DNA of 8,517 nt from VFMC01 sp044359565. Its GTDB lineage: Bacteria > Actinomycetota > Acidimicrobiia > Acidimicrobiales > Ilumatobacteraceae. Below are positions 1 to 5,189 of this stretch, one piece after another. Below the pieces are notes generated by a model. That model ran no database searches. It saw nothing but the letters and a program-made list of their open reading frames with translations, and was not told where the DNA came from. The DNA is taken from positions 1 through 8,517 of the forward strand of contig JBIKLX010000141.1 of NCBI GenBank assembly GCA_044359565.1, read 5' to 3'. Numbering within the stretch: position 1 is the stretch's first letter; every line of letters starts with the position of its first letter. The position numbers and the translations under genes are program-made.

Positions 1-170
1 ACATTCCGCAACATGACCCGGATCTCCTCAGGGGGGTCCGGGTCGTGTCGTTTCCAGACCACCATCGGCACGAAGCACGCCTCGCACTCGGCCGCCCAGC
101 AGTGCTCGTCCTCGTAGTACCACTCGGTGAGGCGTGCTGCCTCGCACAGTTCACAGGGCCGCTCGTCCAC
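1..170 (-). CDS. Small Cys-rich protein, N-terminal part (runs off left edge)
   Basis: The first 56 codons of a minus-strand gene lie here and the rest is outside the window. I place the start at the GTG at 170. The frame stays open upstream, but the residues there (through the stem-loop at 210-233) look non-coding. The visible peptide has two Cys pairs: C6-x2-C9 (CELC) and C29-x2-C32 (CEAC), with an extra C24. It also has aromatic residues (W17, Y18, Y19, W25, W39) and a PMVVWKRH segment followed by an acidic/proline stretch. Paired CxxC motifs usually bind zinc or another metal, so a small zinc-ribbon-like fold is my inference. The CxxC opening followed by a hydrophobic strand also recalls HIT-like proteins, but the histidine triad would lie outside the window. 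I cannot name the family with confidence. A GAGG lies only 2 nt from the GTG, so the exact start is uncertain. The gene follows the fasciclin gene on the same strand. Confidence 0.6.
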   Translation of the reverse strand, partial: MDERPCELCEAARLTEWYYEDEHCWAAECEACFVPMVVWKRHDPDPPEEIRVMLRN

Positions 171-209
171 GACCTCAGTCTTGCCGACGGCGAGGCCCCG
201 GGAACGCGA

Positions 210-233
210 ACGAGGGGCCCGAAGGCCCCTCGT
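210..233 (-). terminator. Perfect stem-loop downstream of the fasciclin gene
   Basis: CGAGGGGCC at 211-219 and GGCCCCTCG at 224-232 are exact inverted repeats around a CGAA tetraloop. The A at 210 and T at 233 extend the stem to 10 bp. It begins 20 bp after the fasciclin stop codon on the minus strand. The tract following it is not a clean U-run, as is common in high-GC actinobacteria, so efficiency as an intrinsic terminator is uncertain. It sits 40 bp upstream of the next gene's proposed start, so it may separate the two transcripts. Confidence 0.65.
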
Positions 234-253
234 CGCACCAGGGAGAGATTGGA

Positions 254-706
254 TCAGAGGGCCGACAGGTCGAGCGTCGGCGGCAGGATGACCGCATCGA
301 TGACGTGGATGACGCCGTTCGAGGCCTCCACATCGGTGGCGATGACGTTCGCACCGTTCACCTTCACACCACCATCGGTGGTGACGGCGATGTTCTCGCC
401 CTGCACCGTCGGCACGTCGCCGGCCATCACGTCGGCAGCCATCACCTTGCCGGACACGACGTGGTAGGTGAGGATGGCGACGAGGATGTCCTTGTTCTCG
501 GGCAGGAGCAGCTTGTCGACCAGGCCGGCGGGCAGTGCAGCGAAGGCATCGTTGGTGGGCGCGAACACCGTGAACGGGCCCTCACCCTGCAGGGTCTCGA
601 CCAGACCGGCAGCCTGCACGGCAGCAACCAGCGTCGAGAAGTCGGGGTTGGCCGACGCCACGGCGACGATGTCGCCAGCGGCCATCGGAGCCGTGGTCTC
701 GGGGGC
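254..706 (-). repeat. 456-bp direct repeat, copy 2 (C-terminal FAS1 domain)
   Basis: This stretch matches 710-1162 at a constant offset of 456 bp, which is 152 codons. By hand I count about 22 mismatches over 271-706, so roughly 95% identity at DNA level. Identity fades just inside the C-terminus and at the linker near 706. The unit covers one whole FAS1 domain plus its ETTAPMAA linker. Confidence 0.9.
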
Positions 707-1282
707 CGGCAGCAGCGAGGCCACGTCGAGGCTCGGCGGCACGATGACCGCATCGATGACGTGGATGACGCCGTTCGAGGCCTCCACATCGGTAGCGATG
801 ACGTTCGCACCGTTCACCTTCACGCCACCATCGGTGGTGACGGCGATGTTCTCACCCTGCACCGACGGCACGTCGCCGGCCGTCACGTCGGCGGCCATGA
901 CCTTGCCGGACACGACGTGGTAGGTGAGGATGGCGACGAGGATGTCCTTGTTCTCGGGCAGGAGCAACTTGTCGACCAGACCGGCGGGCAGGGCTGCGAA
1001 GGCGTCATTGGTGGGGGCGAACACCGTGAACGGACCCTCACTCTGCAGGGTCTCGACCAGACCGGCAGCCTGCACAGCAGCCACCAGCGTCGAGAAGTCG
1101 GGGTTGGCCGACGCCACGGCGACGATGTCGCCAGCGGCCATCGGGGCCGTGGTCTCGGGGGCGGCGGTGGTGACCGGTGCCGCGGTGGTGGTGGGGGCAT
1201 CGGCCTCGTCGTCGCCGCAGGCAGCGACGAGCAGCGTCGAGGCGGCAAGTACTGCCGCGACGATGGAACGGGTGCGGAACAT
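254..1282 (-). CDS. Lipoprotein with two tandem fasciclin (FAS1) domains
   Basis: This is a 342-residue exported lipoprotein. The N-terminus has basic residues (MFRTR), a hydrophobic stretch and a V-A-A-C lipobox, giving lipidation at C22. A Thr/Ala/Pro linker (about 28-48) follows, then two FAS1 domains at about 50-188 and 202-340. Each has the FAS1 H1 motif (FTVFAPTNDAF at 85-95 and 237-247), the H2 motif (YHVVSGKV near 121-128 and 273-280) and a closing GVIHVIDAVI strand. FAS1 domains generally mediate adhesion or protein-protein contacts at the cell surface, so the protein probably sits on the outer face of the membrane. The exact role is unknown. The ATG at 1282 has a strong AAGGAG Shine-Dalgarno site (1291-1296) 8 nt upstream. 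The two domains are near-identical, including the ETTAPMAA linker, which marks a recent internal duplication. The gene follows trpA by 94 bp and is probably expressed separately. Confidence 0.93.
   Translation of the reverse strand: MFRTRSIVAAVLAASTLLVAACGDDEADAPTTTAAPVTTAAPETTAPMAAGDIVAVASANPDFSTLVAAVQAAGLVETLQSEGPFTVFAPTNDAFAALPAGLVDKLLLPENKDILVAILTYHVVSGKVMAADVTAGDVPSVQGENIAVTTDGGVKVNGANVIATDVEASNGVIHVIDAVIVPPSLDVASLLPAPETTAPMAAGDIVAVASANPDFSTLVAAVQAAGLVETLQGEGPFTVFAPTNDAFAALPAGLVDKLLLPENKDILVAILTYHVVSGKVMAADVMAGDVPTVQGENIAVTTDGGVKVNGANVIATDVEASNGVIHVIDAVILPPTLDLSAL
710..1162 (-). repeat. 456-bp direct repeat, copy 1 (N-terminal FAS1 domain)
   Basis: This is the partner of the repeat at 254-706 and encodes the first FAS1 domain and its linker. 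Only about seven residues differ between the two copies (for example QSEG/QGEG, ADVT/ADVM and VPS/VPT). Many of the DNA differences are silent, consistent with selection on the protein after duplication or with ongoing gene conversion. Confidence 0.9.
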
Positions 1283-1307
1283 AGGGGGATCTCCTTGAAA
1301 GCGAGGG

Positions 1308-1339
1308 GGTTCACGAACCGCCGTTACCAGCGGTCGTGA
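1308..1339 (-). promoter_or_regulatory. Hairpin in the trpA-fasciclin spacer
   Basis: Between trpA and the fasciclin gene, TCACGAACCGC (1311-1321) pairs with GCGGTCGTGA (1330-1339) as 10 bp with one bulged base around an 8-nt loop. A shorter palindrome, GGTTCACGAACC (1308-1319), overlaps one arm and would compete with it. The hairpin lies about 29 nt upstream of the fasciclin start. It could be the end of the trp transcript, a leader structure of the fasciclin mRNA, or a protein-binding site. No U-run follows it. I see no convincing -35/-10 pair in this 94-bp spacer. Confidence 0.35.
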
Positions 1340-1366
1340 GGTCTACGGAGCCGTCGCCGATGCGGA

Positions 1367-1379
1367 TGAGAAGTTCTCA
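1367..1379. promoter_or_regulatory. 13-bp palindrome overlapping the trpA stop codon
   Basis: TGAGAA and TTCTCA form a perfect 6-1-6 palindrome, and its last three bases are the trpA stop codon. With only one central base it cannot form an RNA hairpin of useful size, so if it matters it would be as a dimeric regulator's DNA site upstream of the fasciclin gene. It could also be chance. Confidence 0.2.
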
Positions 1380-2159
1380 GGCGTCGATGGCGGCGCGCAC
1401 TTCGGCCACGTACTCGCCCACTGCTTCGGGGCCGTGCTCGAGCATCCGCCGCATCACCGACGCGCCCTGCACCACGCCATCGGCCACCTGCACTGCCTCG
1501 TACGCCTGCTCGGCGTTCGACACACCCACACCCACCAGCACCGGCACATCGGTGATGGCCTTCAACCGCGCCGCCAATGCCGTGGCCGTTGCCGCCAGCG
1601 ACGAGCGCTCGCCCGTCACGCCCAGCAGGCCGACCGAGTAGACGAAGCCCCGCGCCCGGGCGCATACCCGCGGCAGGCGTTCGTCGGGCGCCGTCGGTGC
1701 GGCCAGCATCACCGTCTCGATACCCGACGCATCGGCTGCCTCGCACCACGGACCCGACTCCTCGAGCGGCAGATCGGGCACGATGGCGGCGCTGATGCCT
1801 GCTGCCACCAGCTGTTCGGCGAAGCGGTGGTGGCCGGCGTGGTGAACGGTGTTGTAGTAGAGCATCACAGCCAGCGGCACGCCGACATCGAGGTCGCGGG
1901 CCTGCTGCAGGATGGAGATGGGAGTGGCACCCGCATCGAGCGCACGCTGCGACGCCTCCTGGATGACCGGGCCGTCCATCACCGGATCGCTGAAGGGGAT
2001 GCCGATCTCGACGGCGTCGGCACCCGCCTGGACGACAGCCCGCAGCGCGTGTTCCCACCCCGGCAACCCACCGGTGATGTAGGGGACGAGCAGCTTGTGC
2101 CCGGCCGCCCGCTTCGTGCGGAACGACTGCTCGAGCCGCCCGTAGGGGCCGTCGCTCAC
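1377..2159 (-). CDS. trpA: Tryptophan synthase alpha subunit
   Basis: The alpha subunit cleaves indole-3-glycerol phosphate to indole and glyceraldehyde 3-phosphate and channels indole to TrpB. At 260 residues it has the normal family length for a TIM barrel. The signature VEIGIPFSDPVMDGP is intact, with the two catalytic acids at E51 and D62 (equivalent to E. coli E49 and D60). The conserved PYITGGLP strand lies near 26-33, PDLPLEES follows the middle of the barrel, and GVGVSN with GASV near the C-terminus fits the substrate phosphate site. The start is GTG at 2159, overlapping the trpB stop as GTGA, with a GGAG about 8 nt upstream inside trpB. This arrangement implies translational coupling and equimolar synthesis of the two subunits. 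Confidence 0.97.
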   Translation of the reverse strand: MSDGPYGRLEQSFRTKRAAGHKLLVPYITGGLPGWEHALRAVVQAGADAVEIGIPFSDPVMDGPVIQEASQRALDAGATPISILQQARDLDVGVPLAVMLYYNTVHHAGHHRFAEQLVAAGISAAIVPDLPLEESGPWCEAADASGIETVMLAAPTAPDERLPRVCARARGFVYSVGLLGVTGERSSLAATATALAARLKAITDVPVLVGVGVSNAEQAYEAVQVADGVVQGASVMRRMLEHGPEAVGEYVAEVRAAIDA

Positions 2160-3316
2160 CCGAGGATCTCCATCATCTGGGCAACGTCTTTGTCACCGCG
2201 GCCCGAGAGGTTCATCAACACGGTCTGGCCCTGCATGTTCGGGGCCTCCCGGCTGATCCAGGCCAGCGCGTGCGCGCACTCGAGCGCCGGGATGATGCCC
2301 TCGGTGCGGGCCAGCAGTTGGAAGCCGGCGATGACCTCGTCGTCGGTGACGCTGGGGTACTCGGCACGGCCGATGGAGGCGAGGTACGAGTGCTCGGGGC
2401 CGATGCCCGGGTAGTCGAGGCCGGCCGAGATCGAGTGGGCCTCCTGCACCTGGCCGTACTCGTCCTGCATCAGGTAGCTGCGCATCCCGTGCACCACACC
2501 GGGCACAGCGCGGCCGACGGCGGCCCCACCGGCGGGCTCGACGCCGATGAGGCGCACGTCCGCGCAGTCGACGAAGCCGCTGAAGATGCCCATCGCGTTC
2601 GAACCGCCGCCCACGCAGGCCACCACCACGTCGGGGGTGCCGCCGATGAGGTTCTGACACTGATCGAACGCCTCGTTGCCGATGACCCGGTGGAACTCGC
2701 GCACCATCCACGGATACGGGTGCGGACCCATCACCGAGCCGAGGCAGTAGTGCGTGGACTCCACGGTGGCCACCCAGTCGCGCATCGCCTCGTTCACTGC
2801 GTCCTTTAACGTGCGGCTACCGCTGTGCACGGCCTCGACCTCGCTGCCGAGCAGCCGCATGCGGAACACGTTCAGCGCCTGGCGCTCGACGTCGACCGCA
2901 CCCATGTACACCTTGCATTCCAGGCCCAGCAGCGCAGCGGCCGTAGCACTGGCAACACCGTGCTGGCCGGCACCGGTCTCGGCCACGATGCGCTTCTTGC
3001 CCATGCGCTTGGCGAGCAACGCCTGGCCGAGCACGTTGTTGATCTTGTGCGAGCCGGTGTGGTTCAGGTCTTCACGCTTCAAGATGAGGCGGATACCCAA
3101 CTGGCCACCGAGGTTCTTGCACTCGGTGAGGATCGACGGGCGGCCGGCGTAATCGCGCAGCAGCGCGTGCAGTTCGGCACGGAACACCGGGTCGGCCCAG
3201 GCGTCGCGGAAGGCTGCCTCGAGTTCCTGACAGGCAGGCACGAGCGTTTCGGGCACGAAGCGGCCGCCGAACTCGCCGAAGCGGCCGGTCGCCGAGGGTT
3301 CAGCCATCAAGGTCAT
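2156..3316 (-). CDS. trpB: Tryptophan synthase beta subunit
   Basis: This is the PLP-dependent beta subunit that condenses indole with L-serine to give tryptophan, in an alpha2-beta2 complex with TrpA. Its 386 residues are typical of the TrpB1 class. The start GRFGEFGGRFVPETL is diagnostic. HTGSHKINN carries the PLP Schiff-base lysine K91, AETGAGQHG (112-120) carries the catalytic glutamate E113, and GGGSN (236-240) binds the cofactor phosphate. E340 and the SGRGDKD motif (371-377) close the active site. The ATG at 3316 is chosen by length, but an in-frame ATG at 3307 is also possible. Neither has a recognisable Shine-Dalgarno site because the upstream 54-nt spacer is almost entirely pyrimidine/C-rich. 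No catalytic residue is missing. Confidence 0.97.
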   Translation of the reverse strand: MTLMAEPSATGRFGEFGGRFVPETLVPACQELEAAFRDAWADPVFRAELHALLRDYAGRPSILTECKNLGGQLGIRLILKREDLNHTGSHKINNVLGQALLAKRMGKKRIVAETGAGQHGVASATAAALLGLECKVYMGAVDVERQALNVFRMRLLGSEVEAVHSGSRTLKDAVNEAMRDWVATVESTHYCLGSVMGPHPYPWMVREFHRVIGNEAFDQCQNLIGGTPDVVVACVGGGSNAMGIFSGFVDCADVRLIGVEPAGGAAVGRAVPGVVHGMRSYLMQDEYGQVQEAHSISAGLDYPGIGPEHSYLASIGRAEYPSVTDDEVIAGFQLLARTEGIIPALECAHALAWISREAPNMQGQTVLMNLSGRGDKDVAQMMEILG

Positions 3317-3370
3317 GGGAGGAGTGCTTTCGCTGGGGGTGGTGGGGTGGGGCGAGATGGAGGATGGGAG
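3317..3370 (-). promoter_or_regulatory. C-rich, G-poor trpF-trpB spacer (possible rut-like element)
   Basis: On the transcribed strand this 54-nt gap contains 33 C, 10 A, 7 U and only 4 G, against a background where G and C are roughly balanced. It includes runs such as CCCCACCCCACCACCCCC. C-over-G bias with pyrimidine-C steps is the hallmark of Rho loading (rut) sites, and this would be an intra-operon one. It also leaves trpB without a normal Shine-Dalgarno site. The opposite DNA strand has three G4-5 tracts close together. The function is inferred from composition only. Confidence 0.35.
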
Positions 3371-4027
3371 TCAGAACTCGTCGGCCCAGTCGTAGGGCAT
3401 GTCGTCGGCGCCGCGGTAGCGCTCGACGGAGGCACCGCGCGCCCGGTCGATGAAGGCCTTCACCTTCAACGGGTCCTTGCGGCCGGGGCTGCGCTCGACA
3501 CCGCTCGACACGTCGACGCCCCAGGGCTGCACCGTCGACACGGCCAGAGCCACATTGTCGGGGGTGAGACCGCCGGCGAGGATGTAGCGCGGCCCGTCGG
3601 GCAGATCGGTGACGAGCGACCAGTCGAACACGGTGCCCGAACCGGGGTTGGGCGCATCGACCAGCACCATGTCGGTGCCGAAGGTGTCGGCCCGGTGGGC
3701 ATCGCCGGTGCCGGCCGACACCGCCTTGATGACCCACCGCACGCCGGCACCCACCTCGGCCACCATCGCCGGGCTCTCGTGGCCATGCAGTTGGGCGGCC
3801 TTCACGCCGGAACGGGTGACGATGTCGATGACCCGTTCGGGTAACTCGTCGCGAAACACGCCCACGGTGAGGATCTCGGGTGGCAGACGTCGGGTGATGT
3901 CGTACACCTGCTGCACAGCCACCTGGCGGGTGGAAGGCGCGAACACGAACCCGACCGCGTCGGCACCCATCGCAACGGCGAATAGTGCGTCGTCTTCGGT
4001 GGTGATGCCGCAGATCTTCACGAACAT
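3371..4027 (-). CDS. trpF: Phosphoribosylanthranilate isomerase
   Basis: TrpF performs the Amadori rearrangement of N-(5-phosphoribosyl)anthranilate to CdRP, the substrate of TrpC. The 218-residue TIM barrel opens with MFVKICGIT, whose C6 is the general base. The general acid is D124 in LVDAPNPGSGTVFDW. QLHGHE (79-84), AGGLTPDN (151-158) and GVDVSSGVE (170-178) are family signatures, the last two contributing to phosphate binding. The C-terminus ends in an acidic tail (ADDMPYDWADEF) beyond the barrel. The ATG at 4027 lies 7 bp after the trpC stop and has no clear Shine-Dalgarno site, so translation may depend on coupling to trpC. A dedicated trpF is notable because several well-studied actinobacteria (Streptomyces, Mycobacterium) lack it and use the bifunctional PriA. 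Confidence 0.96.
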   Translation of the reverse strand: MFVKICGITTEDDALFAVAMGADAVGFVFAPSTRQVAVQQVYDITRRLPPEILTVGVFRDELPERVIDIVTRSGVKAAQLHGHESPAMVAEVGAGVRWVIKAVSAGTGDAHRADTFGTDMVLVDAPNPGSGTVFDWSLVTDLPDGPRYILAGGLTPDNVALAVSTVQPWGVDVSSGVERSPGRKDPLKVKAFIDRARGASVERYRGADDMPYDWADEF

Positions 4028-4034
4028 GAGATTG

Positions 4035-4817
4035 CTACGGTACCGCGCCTCGTAGCAGACGGACGGAGTCTGCTGGGTCGGTCGAGGTGACGAGCGTCTC
4101 GCCCACCAGCACGGCGTGATAGCCGGCGGCGTGCAGGGCGGCCGCGTCGTCGCGGCCGCGCACCCCGCTCTCGGCCACCTTCACCACACCGTCGGGGATG
4201 ACGCCGGCCATGCGCAGGGCCCGCTCGTGGTCGACCTGGAAGGTGACGAGGTCGCGCTGGTTCACGCCCACCATCGTCGCGTCGGCTGCCAACGCTGCCT
4301 CGAGTTCGCGTTCGTCGTGGATCTCGACCAACACATCGAGGCCCACCTCGGTGGCGAGTCGGTGGAACCGCACCAGTTCGTCGGTGCTGAGCGCTGCGGC
4401 AATGAGCAGCACACAGTCGGCGCCCATGATGCGGGCGTCGCACACGTCGTGGGCCGACACGGTGAAGTCCTTGCGCAGCACGGGCAGGCTGCAGGCAGCC
4501 CGAGCGACCTGCAGGTCGGCCACCGAGCCGCCGAAGAACTCGACGTCGGTGAGCACGCTGAGGCACGATGCCCCGCCGCGCTCGTACTGGCCCGCCAGCA
4601 CGGCGGGATCGAGTCCGATGTTCAGGTCGCCCTTCGACGGCGAACGCCGCTTGATCTCGCTGATGACGTGCAACTGGCCGGCCGAGCGCAGCACCGCAGC
4701 GAACCCGCGTGCGGGCGTCTGCGCGCTGGCCTGCTCGACGAGCGCGTCGAGCGATCGTGAGTCGGCTGCGGCCACCTCACGGTGGCGGGCCAGGATGCGG
4801 TCGAGATACGTAGCCAT
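4035..4817 (-). CDS. trpC: Indole-3-glycerol-phosphate synthase
   Basis: TrpC closes the indole ring, converting CdRP to indole-3-glycerol phosphate with loss of CO2 and water. It is a stand-alone 260-residue enzyme, not a TrpC-TrpF fusion. Numbered from the ATG at 4817, the expected active-site residues are present: E54 and K56 in SEIKRRSPSKG, K116 in LRKDF, E165 in VEIHDE, N186 in GVNQRDL, and E216/S217 in VAESGV. A TTG immediately before the ATG would add one residue. I prefer the ATG, with the GGGGCGG stretch just upstream as ribosome site. The gene starts 17 bp after the ABM-domain gene and ends 7 bp before trpF, so it is probably inside one transcript. I see no leader peptide or attenuator in front of it. 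Confidence 0.97.
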   Translation of the reverse strand: MATYLDRILARHREVAAADSRSLDALVEQASAQTPARGFAAVLRSAGQLHVISEIKRRSPSKGDLNIGLDPAVLAGQYERGGASCLSVLTDVEFFGGSVADLQVARAACSLPVLRKDFTVSAHDVCDARIMGADCVLLIAAALSTDELVRFHRLATEVGLDVLVEIHDERELEAALAADATMVGVNQRDLVTFQVDHERALRMAGVIPDGVVKVAESGVRGRDDAAALHAAGYHAVLVGETLVTSTDPADSVRLLRGAVP

Positions 4818-4834
4818 CAACCGCCCCGCGGGTC

Positions 4835-5140
4835 TCAGAGACCCTTACCGCTGAGCGGGCTGAGGAAGGTCATGGCCGGACGAGCGGCCAGCACCGGGCC
4901 GAGCTTCGGGCCGAAGGCCGCGAACCACGGTGCACCCATGTGGGCGTTGAGCGCGTCCTGGCCCGAGTAGGCCTCGTAGAAGTACAGGACGTTGTCGTCG
5001 GTGGGGTCACTGTTGAGCACGTAGATGAGCGTGCCCTCCTCAGCCTGCACGGCGTCGATCGCCTCTTCGATGATGGCTACCGCTTCGTCGCGCTTGCCCG
5101 GCTGGATCTCCAGCTTCACCCACACGCCAACCTTGCTCAT
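4835..5140 (-). CDS. ABM-type (dimeric alpha/beta barrel) small protein, putative monooxygenase
   Basis: This 101-residue protein matches the pattern of the antibiotic-biosynthesis-monooxygenase (ABM/YgiN-like) fold. It has a first beta strand (VGVWVKLEIQPGK), a helix (RDEAVAIIEEAIDAVQAEEG), a second strand (TLIYVLNS), the FYEAYSG strand-turn near 54-60, and a helix with NAHMGAPWFAAFGPKL (65-80) ending in a last strand. The conserved E57 and H67 are where the family normally has them. Such proteins form dimers and either oxidise quinol-like aromatics without cofactor or act as small binding proteins. The substrate cannot be told from sequence. The ATG at 5140 has GGGAG 5 nt upstream. The reading frame stays open further upstream into glyQS, but those residues are a shadow. 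The gene lies 49 bp after glyQS and 17 bp before trpC, so co-transcription with the trp genes is likely. Confidence 0.85.
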   Translation of the reverse strand: MSKVGVWVKLEIQPGKRDEAVAIIEEAIDAVQAEEGTLIYVLNSDPTDDNVLYFYEAYSGQDALNAHMGAPWFAAFGPKLGPVLAARPAMTFLSPLSGKGL

Positions 5141-5189
5141 TGCTGCTCCCTTGCTCGAAACGTTGCTGCGACGGTACCGGGTAGCCGGC

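Noticed and set aside
254..1162. Repeat pair as a mobile element or CRISPR-like array
   Set aside because: Both copies are in-frame coding sequence for FAS1 domains, with no transposase, terminal inverted repeats or short regular repeat/spacer pattern.
134..1339. Long plus-strand open frame (401 codons) antisense to the fasciclin gene, and similar long frames at 2825-3844, 5493-6542 and, on the minus strand, 6512-7567 and 7339-8118
   Set aside because: These are shadows of conserved genes in GC-rich DNA. Their translations are Arg/His/Gly/Val-rich and low in complexity with no recognisable domain, while the opposite strand carries complete conserved families.
4818..4820. TTG as an alternative start for trpC, one codon upstream
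   Set aside because: The ATG immediately following is the more usual codon and gives a normal TrpC N-terminus. The difference is a single residue.
4818..4834. A trp attenuator, leader peptide or T-box before trpC
   Set aside because: The gap is only 17 bp and the 49-bp glyQS-ABM gap contains no Trp-rich leader or T-box-like conserved sequence.
4038..5178. CGGTACCG occurring in both the trpC end (4038-4045) and the glyQS-ABM gap (5171-5178)
   Set aside because: One copy is part of the trpC coding sequence and its stop region. An 8-bp palindrome shared twice is weak evidence for a shared site.
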